Source: Desulfurococcus mucosus DSM 2162 (GTDB lineage Archaea > Thermoproteota > Thermoprotei_A > Sulfolobales > Desulfurococcaceae). From it: a stretch of 64,000 nucleotides of DNA. The stretch's first letter is position 1, and each line of letters opens with the position of its first letter. The position numbers were made by a program, and so were the translations under genes. The stretch spans positions 868,001 through 932,000 of the forward strand of contig NC_014961.1 in NCBI RefSeq assembly GCF_000186365.1, read 5' to 3'. Below are positions 17,985 through 25,728 of the stretch, in pieces. The notes under the pieces were generated by a model that was not told the DNA's origin, did no database searches, and saw nothing but the letters and a program-made list of their open reading frames with translations.

Positions 17985-18165
17985 TCCCTGAATATTCATC
18001 CTCATAATCCTCATCGTCTTTATGTTTACACGTGTCCAAGGGCCTCCACCTCGCCCACATCTCGCGGACGGCTGAGCCCAACGGTTCCCATCCACAGGCA
18101 GCCCTACAGGGCTCGCCCCTAAAGGGAACCCTCATCCTTTAGGGTGGAGAGGGGCTGAATCCGTG
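17985..18165 (+). pseudogene. tnpB C-terminal remnant with IS605-type end hairpin
   Basis: Homologous by eye to 31500-31760 and, more weakly, to 9636-9740: CATCCTCAT, then TTTATGTT, GGGCCTCCACCTCGCCCACA and GAGCCCAACGG. From 18071 the + strand reads a tail typical of crenarchaeal TnpB (AEPNGSHPQAALQGSPLKG, ending LIL and TAG at 18140-18142). The stop lies inside a hairpin (CCTAAAGG...CCTTTAGG, 18118-18142) followed by GTGGAGAGGGGCTGA, the right-end signature. Nothing of the RuvC catalytic core is left. The minus strand also has a short open frame, so strand assignment is by tail similarity. Confidence 0.55.
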
Positions 18166-18219
18166 AAGCGGCGGGGCGGCGATCACGGGGCGGGAGCTGA
18201 GAGCGAGGGGACGTCGGGC

Positions 18220-18909
18220 TCACGGCTTTCCCCTCAGCTCTTTGACGAGTCTTACGAGCTCAAGCAGATTATTTACAGCCCTGTATTTTCCAACGGGATC
18301 CATCCAGGGGGCGTCATACTCGGATCTAAATGTGTTTCTAACCAGTGTAACCCTGTTCCTGTACTCTCCGAGACCCTGGTCTATCACTGCTAGGTTCACG
18401 GGTTTATCGTCCACGTAAACTACTGCATCGTAATCCTCCAGTATTTCAAGGAGCGCGCTAAGCCTGGACCGCGTGTTCTCCTCAACGATGTATAGTGTTT
18501 TAAAGTACTCTGAAAACCCGTCTACTTCAACCCTGTGCTCCTTCAACCCATAGATGTCGTCCCTGTGGCCCACATGGTACAGGTCTACATCGTTCTCCAT
18601 CAGCAGTTTTAACGCGTGCCTCACTCCCGGGAGGGGATGTGAATACTCCATCCTCCTCTCCCAGTACCTTGTTATCAACTCATCGTAGAGGCTTAGCGAA
18701 AACCCTGGAATATACCTTGGCCACAACTCCTCCCGTAGAAGACCTATTCCCTCGGCTAGGTATTCAAGGTACAGTAGTTGCCTAGCGTAATCTGATGCAG
18801 CCCCGGTGAGAACGGGGAGATCCATGATGTAGAAAACCGGGATCCCCCTGTAGCTGTCAACCAGTACGCCATCATAGTCTAATGCGACAGCCAGCTTCAC
18901 TGCCTCCAC
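18220..18909 (-). CDS. HAD-superfamily hydrolase
   Basis: Haloacid-dehalogenase-fold phosphatase. Motif I is VALDYDGVLVDSY (Asp nucleophile, about residues 10-12), motif II is probably LYHVGHRDD near 113, and motif III/IV YDAVVYVDDKPVNLAVIDQG near 165-181. A helical cap is inserted between motif I and II. The substrate is unknown. It is divergent from the COG1665 gene with only 26 bases between starts, so the two promoters overlap. Start codon is GTG or ATG near 18909. Confidence 0.78.
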   Translation of the reverse strand: MEAVKLAVALDYDGVLVDSYRGIPVFYIMDLPVLTGAASDYARQLLYLEYLAEGIGLLREELWPRYIPGFSLSLYDELITRYWERRMEYSHPLPGVRHALKLLMENDVDLYHVGHRDDIYGLKEHRVEVDGFSEYFKTLYIVEENTRSRLSALLEILEDYDAVVYVDDKPVNLAVIDQGLGEYRNRVTLVRNTFRSEYDAPWMDPVGKYRAVNNLLELVRLVKELRGKP

Positions 18910-18935
18910 CTCACTGCTGCTAACACCTATATTAG

Positions 18936-19976
18936 ATGATGAGGCTCCTGATTAAAGTAGGAGGCTATACATTAATGGTGGGGAACAACCTGAAAATACT
19001 CGATCACTATTACCTGAGGCTTGCAAACAACTGCTTCTTCGTCGTAGTTGGAAATAGGCATCTAGGCTACGGCTTCATAGGGTACATCAAGTACTGTCCT
19101 CTTCAAGAAGGATCATCAATATGGGCTTCAAGAGGCATTCCACTGGAGAGGCTTGTTAAATGGTATGATGCGAGGGAGATCCATGAATACACTCCCTGGA
19201 AGACATACATCCCATACTATGATGCAGAGCTACCCTACGTCCCCATGTGGCTGGTAACCGAGTTCTACAACCCTGTCGACCGATTACTGGAGATCATTAG
19301 GTCTCCGAGAGATGGCTTGGAGCAGGAGGTGATCGAGGTGTCCACCTGCCTCGGGAGCCTAATCGGGGGCTTAGACGATGTTGGAGTAACGGGTTCACTC
19401 CTGCCAGGCATACACAACCCTCTCTTCAGCGACATAGATCTCGTTGTATACGGATGGAGGAAAGGATTAGACGTGGTTGAGGCAATCTCTGAAAACAGAG
19501 ATGTCTTCAAGCCGTTCACCGGAAGCAGACTACTCGAATGGTCCAAGAGGATCTCCGAGAGAACCGGCTTGACACGTAGACAGGTTGAGCTACTCTATAG
19601 GAATTGGAGACGCGGGGTCTTCAATGGAAGAGAGTACTCGGTCACGTACAGCGGCAACATACATGGATCTCTCTCCGTTCTACAGGGTTTCAGAACTATT
19701 GGCGTAACCGAGATTACGGCTGAGCTCTCCGGCGGTGTCGATGCATTGGATTATCCTTCTAAGAGCCGCATAGAGAGGTACAGGGTCATCGGGGGCTCCA
19801 ACACCCCGTTCGATATAGTGTATGTCGAGAGCTTCGAGTCCCTGTACACTCCGCTACTCTACGAGGGTGGGAAAGCATTCATCAGGGGGCTCCTTCAATG
19901 CAGCCAGGGTCTCTGCAAGATACTGGTGGGCGGCGTCGAGGAAAAAGGATTCATCGCCCCTGGTGACACGGCTTGA
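18936..19976 (+). CDS. predicted nucleotidyltransferase, COG1665-like
   Basis: The central segment VTGSLLPGIHNPLFSDIDLVVYG (about residues 151-173) is the nucleotidyltransferase-fold signature G-S...D-I-D with both catalytic aspartates. Residues 1-140 form an extra N-terminal domain, and the C-terminal third has a beta-rich region (YRVIGGSNTPFDIVYVESFESLYTPLLYEGG). This arrangement matches the archaeal COG1665 family, of unknown substrate. The next gene starts inside its last codons, so the two are coupled. Confidence 0.72.
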   Translation: MMRLLIKVGGYTLMVGNNLKILDHYYLRLANNCFFVVVGNRHLGYGFIGYIKYCPLQEGSSIWASRGIPLERLVKWYDAREIHEYTPWKTYIPYYDAELPYVPMWLVTEFYNPVDRLLEIIRSPRDGLEQEVIEVSTCLGSLIGGLDDVGVTGSLLPGIHNPLFSDIDLVVYGWRKGLDVVEAISENRDVFKPFTGSRLLEWSKRISERTGLTRRQVELLYRNWRRGVFNGREYSVTYSGNIHGSLSVLQGFRTIGVTEITAELSGGVDALDYPSKSRIERYRVIGGSNTPFDIVYVESFESLYTPLLYEGGKAFIRGLLQCSQGLCKILVGGVEEKGFIAPGDTA

Positions 19977-20557
19977 GCAGCAGGCTCAGACTACTAGCAG
20001 TTTACGACTTGGAGGCCTCTAAAACCCTCTCAAGGATCCTCTGCGTAATTGCGCGAACACTAGGGGTTGATGCAGTGATCCTCCTGGGTGACACAGTCTC
20101 CCCTGTGATCATTGATTGGCTGGTGGAGAGATGCGTGATCCCAACATACGGTGTCCTGGGAAGGCTTGACGACGCATCTGTTTCACAGAGCTTGAGGAGG
20201 CATAACGGCCTACTCGAAGGAAGACTCGTCAACCTGAAGGGATACGTGTTAACCGGTATAGGGGTCTCACCAAGCCCGCTTGGAGAAAGCAGGGTTGATG
20301 TTCTTGCAACCTATAGGCCGGGCCCCGGTGTGAGGTGCTGTAGTGTAAGCAGCGATATTGTTGGAGAGGCTGTTGAATCACTGAAGCCGAGGCTTATCCT
20401 GGCGGGGGCCTGTGTAGAGCCCTGTGTGGAGGGTAATCTCATCTCCCCGGGCAGCGCCTTGAAAAACCACTTCATGTATGTAGCTATAGAAGGGGATTCC
20501 TACATCGTGAAGAAAGGGGTCTTCTGGGAGGTGCTCAGGGAACTCGGGGCTGATTAA
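19973..20557 (+). CDS. degenerate metallophosphoesterase-like protein
   Basis: The strand order resembles the YfcE-type phosphoesterase at 15126, but the metal motifs are altered: VYDLEAS in place of SDTH, LLGDTVSP kept, GVLGRLDD instead of GN(H/N)D, LAGACVEP instead of GHTH, and LISPGSAL kept. It has probably lost normal metal binding. TTG start overlaps the COG1665 stop by four bases (TTGA), so it is likely translated with that nucleotidyltransferase and may be a structural or regulatory partner. Confidence 0.6.
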   Translation: MSSRLRLLAVYDLEASKTLSRILCVIARTLGVDAVILLGDTVSPVIIDWLVERCVIPTYGVLGRLDDASVSQSLRRHNGLLEGRLVNLKGYVLTGIGVSPSPLGESRVDVLATYRPGPGVRCCSVSSDIVGEAVESLKPRLILAGACVEPCVEGNLISPGSALKNHFMYVAIEGDSYIVKKGVFWEVLRELGAD

Positions 20558-20560
20558 ATT

Positions 20561-20570
20561 TAAATATATA
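20561..20570 (+). promoter_or_regulatory. TATA box of acdA
   Basis: TAAATATATA about 30 bases before a GGTGAT ribosome binding site and 36 before the ATG at 20601; predicted initiation near 20593 gives a very short leader. Confidence 0.6.
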
Positions 20571-20600
20571 AGTAGCTGTAACTCCCCACGGTGATTACCG

Positions 20601-21986
20601 ATGGTTAAAGCCCTGTTCACGCCTCGAAGCATAGCGGTGATCGGGGCTAGTCGCACGCCCGGCAAGATAGGGTACGTGGTGCTTAGGAACATTAAGGGAT
20701 ACGGGTTCCCAGGCAAAGTATATCCTGTCAACCCACAGGCGGATGAAATACTGGGGTATAAGGCTTACCCCTCAATACTGGATGTACCGGACGAGGTCGA
20801 TGTAGCCATAGTGACTGTTCCAGCCGATGCAGTACCTAAGGTTATGGAGGAATGCGGTAGGAAAGGAGTCAAGGTAGCAGTGATAATCACGTCTGGGTTC
20901 TCCGAGGTAGGCAACGTCGAACTGGAGAACAGGATTGTTGAGACAGCGAGAAAATACGGGATGAGGATACTGGGCCCCAATATATTCGGCTATGTCTACA
21001 CGCCGTCAAGCATAAACGCTACCTTCGGGCCGCTGGAGGTTGCGAAAGGCAACATCGCTCTCATCTCGCAGAGCGGGGCACTCGGCATAGCATTGATGGG
21101 ATGGACGATAATGAATGAAATAGGTCTCTCAGCACTACTCAGCGTTGGAAACATGGCGGATCTCGATGTAGCAGAGCTCTCAGAGTACTTGGCTGATGAC
21201 CCGAATACAAGGGTTATAACGATATACCTGGAGGGGATAAAGCCAGGTAAGGGAGGAGAATTCGTTGAGAAGATGAGGAAGGTTACATTGAAGAAGCCGG
21301 TGGTAGTTATAAAGGCGGGTAGGAGCAGGCGTGGCGCGGCAGCCGCGGCAAGCCACACTGGCAGCCTAGCTGGAAGCGATAACCTATATGAGGCGGCCTT
21401 CAAGCAAAGCGGTATCATCAGGGCTTACACCGTTGAGGAGATGTTTGACATAGCGAGGGCTTTTGCAGCACAGCCGTTGCCGAAGGGGGAAAACACCATT
21501 ATAATAACCAATGGAGGCGGCGTCGGCGTACTAGCCACCGATGCAGCGGAATTCAACGATGTAAAGCTCCTGGAGCCAAGCCAGGAACTCAGAGAGAAGC
21601 TTAAAACAACAATGCCATGGTTCGGCAGTGCCAAGAACCCGGTTGACTTAACCGGGCAGGCAGTCGTAGATAACTATGTGAAGGCGTTAAGGATAGCTGC
21701 TGAATCCAGCGAGGTAGACAACATAGTTATACTCTACTGCAGGACAGCCGTCCTCGACCCACGTGACCTAGCGAAGGCAATAGTTGAACTCTACGAGGCC
21801 GAGCACATAGATAAGACCACGGTAGCCGGGTTCGTGGGCGGTGAGGACACGTATGAGGCAATAAAGTACCTCAACAGGCATAATATCCCAGCGTATCCTT
21901 CACCAGAGAGAGCAGTATACGCCCTCTCTAAAATGGTGTGGTATAGAAGGTACTTGGAGGCTAGAAGAGCCTTGCCCCAGGCTTGA
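20601..21986 (+). CDS. acdA: acyl-CoA synthetase (ADP-forming), alpha subunit
   Basis: Makes ATP from acyl-CoA, ADP and phosphate at the end of archaeal amino-acid and sugar fermentation. The 461-residue protein contains the CoA-binding domain (PRSIAVIGASRTPGKIGYVVLRNIKGYGFPGKVYPVNP), the ligase-CoA domains and the phosphohistidine segment AAASHTGSLAGSDNLYEAAF (His near residue 253). The beta (ATP-grasp) subunit is not fused and is not in the window, so it must be elsewhere. Strong TATA and GGTGAT support the start. Its end overlaps the convergent MetRS-beta-like gene by 26 bases. Confidence 0.92.
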   Translation: MVKALFTPRSIAVIGASRTPGKIGYVVLRNIKGYGFPGKVYPVNPQADEILGYKAYPSILDVPDEVDVAIVTVPADAVPKVMEECGRKGVKVAVIITSGFSEVGNVELENRIVETARKYGMRILGPNIFGYVYTPSSINATFGPLEVAKGNIALISQSGALGIALMGWTIMNEIGLSALLSVGNMADLDVAELSEYLADDPNTRVITIYLEGIKPGKGGEFVEKMRKVTLKKPVVVIKAGRSRRGAAAAASHTGSLAGSDNLYEAAFKQSGIIRAYTVEEMFDIARAFAAQPLPKGENTIIITNGGGVGVLATDAAEFNDVKLLEPSQELREKLKTTMPWFGSAKNPVDLTGQAVVDNYVKALRIAAESSEVDNIVILYCRTAVLDPRDLAKAIVELYEAEHIDKTTVAGFVGGEDTYEAIKYLNRHNIPAYPSPERAVYALSKMVWYRRYLEARRALPQA

Positions 21987-22287
21987 CGGGTTTCTCCACA
22001 GTAGCTAAGACCGGTGGATCAGTATCGGTGGCTAGAAGCATTCCCTGGCTCTCCAACCCCATCATTTTCTTGGGCTTCAGGTTTGCCACCACAATAACAT
22101 GTTTACCCTGGAAGAACTCGGGCTGATACCATTTACCGAGCCCCGCAATTATCTGCCTCTCCCCTAGCTCACCCAGGTCGACTATTAGCCTTATCAGCTT
22201 CTCGCTTCCCGGAACCCTCTCAGCTGATTTCACTAGTCCAACCCTTAAGTCCACCCTCTGAAAATCCTCTATTCCGATCACTTCCAT
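21961..22287 (-). CDS. tRNA-binding protein, MetRS beta-subunit-like
   Basis: A free-standing EMAP-II/OB-fold tRNA-binding domain of 108 residues: FQRVDLRVGLVKSAERVPGSEKLIRLIVDLG, then RQIIAGLGKWYQPEFFQGKHVIVVANLKPKKMMGLESQGMLLA. In archaea this domain is usually a separate chain that partners methionyl-tRNA synthetase to raise tRNA affinity; it equals the C-terminal domain of bacterial MetG. No catalytic MetRS gene is adjacent. Confidence 0.88.
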   Translation of the reverse strand: MEVIGIEDFQRVDLRVGLVKSAERVPGSEKLIRLIVDLGELGERQIIAGLGKWYQPEFFQGKHVIVVANLKPKKMMGLESQGMLLATDTDPPVLATVEKPVKPGARLF

Positions 22288-22381
22288 CCAGCACCACCGG
22301 GATTACACAGTGATCAATGAGCACGCATGTAGTTTATAAGCATTGAAACCCGTGCCTTGAAGTGTGGATATGAAAAGCATC

Positions 22382-23092
22382 CTACCACATGCCTCTTGAA
22401 AGCTCTCCAAACACCTCCAAGGGGTCTCTTTCATGTATCCTAATACCGTGCTTCACAATGTACTCCATCACCTCGTCATCCGGGCTCCACGGTATACTCC
22501 TCTTCAATTCCATATAGAGTCTTGAAAGCCTCTTCTTACCCTCATAGAGTGTTGCATTAGCCAGCTCAACCAGTCCATCTATGCTTTCAGATCCAACAAC
22601 ATCGCCTCCCCGTGTCCTTAAGGGTATGGATAAGTAGACGCCGGTAGTCAACTCCAGGATAACCCCCTTGCTCCTACTAAGACTTATGATACCGCTATGC
22701 TTGTAACCGCTCAACCTAGCTATTCTGAGGATCCTCGCCGCCGTCTGGAGGTCTCTCGCCGACAAATGGATAATGGGTCCCGTCACATTGAGCCATATCT
22801 TCCTGTTAACCGGGATACTGTACAACCTGAGTAGTTCACCCGGCTCCACGGGTACATGTTTCTTAAAGATCACCGTGGAATCCACGCCTCTCTCCCATGG
22901 CGTCTCAGAATCGCTGGCAACGATCCTCCCGCTGCAGCTGCTCATAGTGTATACTTTCCTCTCGGTATTCAGCAGGATTAACAGTGGAAGCAGATCCTTG
23001 TCTAGGTAACCTATCTCCAGATCCTCCCACATCCTCCGCCAGAACATTCTTTTCCTCCTAACCCATGCATCCTCCTGCACTCCTAAACCCAC
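22382..23092 (-). CDS. taw3: wybutosine-synthesis methyltransferase Taw3
   Basis: Taw3/TYW3 methylates N4 of the tricyclic base at position 37 of tRNA-Phe. Diagnostic motifs are YTMSSCSGRI (about residues 48-57), the PIIHLSARDLQTAARILRIARLSGYKHSGIIS segment, and VILELTTGVYLSIPL. 236 residues fits the family. It lies next to DTD2 and the MetRS-beta-like gene, which makes a small tRNA neighbourhood, but no operon link is evident as DTD2 is divergent. Confidence 0.9.
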   Translation of the reverse strand: MGLGVQEDAWVRRKRMFWRRMWEDLEIGYLDKDLLPLLILLNTERKVYTMSSCSGRIVASDSETPWERGVDSTVIFKKHVPVEPGELLRLYSIPVNRKIWLNVTGPIIHLSARDLQTAARILRIARLSGYKHSGIISLSRSKGVILELTTGVYLSIPLRTRGGDVVGSESIDGLVELANATLYEGKKRLSRLYMELKRSIPWSPDDEVMEYIVKHGIRIHERDPLEVFGELSRGMW

Positions 23093-23302
23093 CCTGGTGC
23101 ACGAGTATTAATCCAGCATACTGTGGGAGCATGGTCCGCTGGATTCACGTCTTCTGATGGGTTTTCAGCGTATTAAAACCGTGTTCGAGAATCCATTATT
23201 CACGAGCCGTGATGATGGCTCATCCAGTAGGCTGGATCGTGGAATACTTATAAGCTGCCTCGAGGCTCTAATTAGCTGAATACGACGGGATGATGAACCT
23301 CC

Positions 23303-24121
23303 ATGAAGAGTCTCGCTTACAGTGTACGGGATCCAGCTGGGAGAGGTATAGCGCTCTACATTGCTGAGTCACTTGGGTTAACTAGCGCTAAGTGCCCCGG
23401 AGCCGTTGAGTGCTTCAGAGGAGACGGCTTCATACTAGCCGGCTTCGAAGAAGACGTCATATACTTCGACTTCCTCGAGGATAGATTGCCCTCGGCCTCA
23501 GAGTACATTGTTTTATCGAGGCATAGTAGTGAGGCAGGCGTGAAAAGCTACACGGTGCATCATACAGGGAACTTCGGTGGTGAAGCCGCCTACGGTGGTA
23601 AACCCGGGGAACTCGGCGTCGCCTCCCCGCTCACCGCGTGGAGGCTTCTCAGACTACTTAAAACCCTTAGAGACAGCTATGGGAGAAGCGAGTACGAGGT
23701 CAGCTATGAGGCAACGCACCATGGGCCTACAAGCATCTCGAAGCCCCTTGTCTTCGTGGAGATCGGGAGCACGCTTGGCGAGTGGAGGGATGAAGTAAAC
23801 CATAGGGTGGTGGGTGAAGCCGTGGCCAGGCTGCTCAAGGAGCCCGGTGGAGACGAGTGTAATCCCGCAATAGGTATTGGAGGAGGACACTACCCGAGGA
23901 AGCACACTGAGTTAGCGTTATCGGAGCCCGTGTGCTACGGGCACATAATGGCCAAGTACGCCTTGGGAGCACTTTCAATGGATACACTGGATAAGATGGT
24001 TCACAGGAGTGCCGTTAAACCATCCATCATAGTTGTCGAGAAGAAGGGGACGAGGCAGGAGCACAGGGTTCTCGTAGAGGAGTATGCTTCGAATAAGGGT
24101 TTAACCCTCCGCTACATCTAG
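23303..24121 (+). CDS. dtdA: D-aminoacyl-tRNA deacylase (archaeal type, DTD2)
   Basis: Hydrolyses D-aminoacyl-tRNAs, removing mischarged amino acids. The archaeal/plant form is recognised by YTVHHTGN (about residues 82-89), YEATHHGPTSISKPLVFVEIGST and IGIGGGHYPRKHTEL, where the Gly- and His-rich loops form the active site. 272 residues, complete. TATA-like AATACTTATAAG lies near 23241-23252. An IS605-type end repeat follows 24 bases after the stop. Confidence 0.93.
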   Translation: MKSLAYSVRDPAGRGIALYIAESLGLTSAKCPGAVECFRGDGFILAGFEEDVIYFDFLEDRLPSASEYIVLSRHSSEAGVKSYTVHHTGNFGGEAAYGGKPGELGVASPLTAWRLLRLLKTLRDSYGRSEYEVSYEATHHGPTSISKPLVFVEIGSTLGEWRDEVNHRVVGEAVARLLKEPGGDECNPAIGIGGGHYPRKHTELALSEPVCYGHIMAKYALGALSMDTLDKMVHRSAVKPSIIVVEKKGTRQEHRVLVEEYASNKGLTLRYI

Positions 24122-24144
24122 GGAGCCTTCACCTGTGTCTCACC

Positions 24145-24187
24145 GGCCTTCTCCCCGCCCTAAAGGGTGAGGTTTTCAGTTGTAAAC
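24145..24187 (-). repeat. solo IS605-type end element
   Basis: On the + strand CCGCCCTAAAGGGTGAGG is followed by TTTTCAGTTGTAAAC; on the minus strand it ends CACCCTTTAGGGCGGGG. The GCCCT-AA-AGGG hairpin and flanks match 54367, 56899, 62756 and 10111. The gene at 24160-25194 reads into it and takes its TAG stop from the CCTTTAG of the hairpin. Confidence 0.6.
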
Positions 24188-25194
24188 CATGTCTTAGAGA
24201 GCTTGCCCCACACCACCCTGATGGAAAGGGTTTCACCGGGACTAGGCGTCACCGGCACCACGAGCTCCTTCACAACTGCTTCACCCGGTTGCACCGCATC
24301 TAAAGCCTTAACCGTGGCCACGATATTCCCCTTATGGATTACCGTGTAGACGGTGAAATCCGGCGAGGCCTCACCCTTATTCCTCAATGAGACATTGAGT
24401 CTTAGCCCGTCTCCAGCCTGCTTTACTTCAACACCCTCGATTACGAGAACCGGTTTCCTCATGGACGAGGAATACAATAGTACGCTTGACACCATGAAGG
24501 AGCCGTTGCCTTCATTGACGAGCCCGATCCTGTAGCCGTTGGATGACGATGCTTGCACCACGTATTCCTCGAAGCCATCGCCATGCATACCCTCGAACTC
24601 GTACCTTGCATCGTTAACCAGTAGAACCAGTTTGCCCGCATGCTGCAACATGCATCCTGAGACACGTATCTCCGGTTCCCCAGCGACTACACTACTCGTG
24701 AGGAAGTGGGAGTCCCCGGGGCTGAGGCTGAGTAGCCCCGTCCAATACTTTAGGCTCGTTGAGGCATCAGGGTCCTCATATACAGCTATGAGCTGCGCCT
24801 TCCTAAGCCTAACGGGTGAGCCTCCCTCATGCCTGAACGTCAGGTTCACCCAGTCCTTCCCCATGGAGTCCTCTGTATTTAGGAGGGAGGTGACGTCGTA
24901 GACGAACTTCGAGACCAGTTTATCCCTGAGCCTAGCCGTGTAATGAGGCTTAAACTCCTTGGTGACGCTTATACCGTTGAGCTTAAGCCTCCAGTCAACG
25001 CTTTCACTCTGAGACTCAGCCACCACCTCAAGCAACCCTAGGCTCATCCTCCTCCCCCTTCTATTAGGCGTGCTCAAAGCCACGCTCTCCCTCGAATAGT
25101 ATCCATGCAGCTGTAGATCAAGGGGCTTGAAGGCTACGTACAGATCCCCCTGTAACACCCTATCCACGATGACGTCTACCACTCCCTGCACCAT
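24160..25194 (-). CDS. hypothetical protein with CARDB-like C-terminal domain
   Basis: 344 residues, without signal peptide or membrane helix. The C-terminal third (VLVIEGVEVKQAGDGLRLNVSLRNKGEASPDFTVYTVIHKGNIVATVKALDAVQPGEAVVKELVVPV) has the spacing of a CARDB/Ig-like beta domain; the remainder is beta-rich and unrecognised. ATG 25194 is chosen because GGAGG precedes it by seven bases and a TATA box (GGATTTATATC) lies farther upstream; the TTG at 25212 is less likely. The last five codons and stop lie inside the IS605-type end element, so the natural C-terminus may have been changed. Confidence 0.6.
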   Translation of the reverse strand: MVQGVVDVIVDRVLQGDLYVAFKPLDLQLHGYYSRESVALSTPNRRGRRMSLGLLEVVAESQSESVDWRLKLNGISVTKEFKPHYTARLRDKLVSKFVYDVTSLLNTEDSMGKDWVNLTFRHEGGSPVRLRKAQLIAVYEDPDASTSLKYWTGLLSLSPGDSHFLTSSVVAGEPEIRVSGCMLQHAGKLVLLVNDARYEFEGMHGDGFEEYVVQASSSNGYRIGLVNEGNGSFMVSSVLLYSSSMRKPVLVIEGVEVKQAGDGLRLNVSLRNKGEASPDFTVYTVIHKGNIVATVKALDAVQPGEAVVKELVVPVTPSPGETLSIRVVWGKLSKTWFTTENLTL

Positions 25195-25354
25195 TCCACA
25201 TCCTCCACTCAAGGCATTAGATATAAATCCTAGAAGGGTTATTTAGTGGCTTCTGGATGAAGACGCCCTGCCGCAAGCGATCGATGAGCGCTTTGAACCC
25301 CTGGCTGACACAGTATTTAACCCTGTGTTAAAGACGTTAAGTAATGTGGGCAAC

Positions 25355-25573
25355 ATGATAGTCCACATCAAGAAGACCCGTGAGAGGGGATTCGACGCCT
25401 CAGTGTTCTCAGAGTACGGGTATCCTTTCAGCAGGTATAAGAGCGTCATGGTATACGTTGACGACAAGGCCATCATGGACGCCGATGAAGTATTCGTCGA
25501 GGCATACACAGTTAAATTCATTGAAGACCGTAAAGAGGTACACGTGTACTCAACACCGCCAAGGAGAATATAG
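25355..25573 (+). CDS. hypothetical protein, 72 aa
   Basis: Small alpha/beta protein (IVHIKKTRERGFDASVFSEYGYPFSRYKSVMVYVDDKAIMDADEVFVEAYTVKFIEDRKEVHVYS). Not recognised. ATG 25355 is preferred since a TATA-like TATTTAACC at about 25313 predicts initiation near 25343; a GTG at 25325 would extend it by ten residues. It stands alone, divergent from the gene at 24160 and 50 bases before a tRNA. Confidence 0.6.
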   Translation: MIVHIKKTRERGFDASVFSEYGYPFSRYKSVMVYVDDKAIMDADEVFVEAYTVKFIEDRKEVHVYSTPPRRI

Positions 25574-25625
25574 CCATACCCATAAACAATTTTAAACCCT
25601 GAAGGTAATCATGGTTGGATAGTAC

Positions 25626-25726
25626 GCCGCCGTAGCTCAGCCCGGTGGAGCGCCGGCCTTGTAAGCACTATTAGGTAGGCCCGTCGAGAAAGCCGGTGGA
25701 CGCGGGTTCAAATCCCGCCGGCGGCT
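25626..25726 (+). tRNA. tRNA-Thr(TGT) with 27-nt intron
   Basis: Acceptor GCCGCCG (25626-25632) pairs with CGGCGGC (25719-25725) and the discriminator is T, as in archaeal tRNA-Thr. D arm GCTC/GAGC, T arm GCGGG-TTCAAAT-CCCGC. Anticodon TGT is at 25660-25662. An intron of about 27 nt (25664-25690) interrupts after position 37, the canonical archaeal site for splicing endonuclease. TATA-like CAATTTTAAACC lies near 25588. The glycosyltransferase gene converges with two bases between. Confidence 0.95.
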
Positions 25727-25728
25727 CT

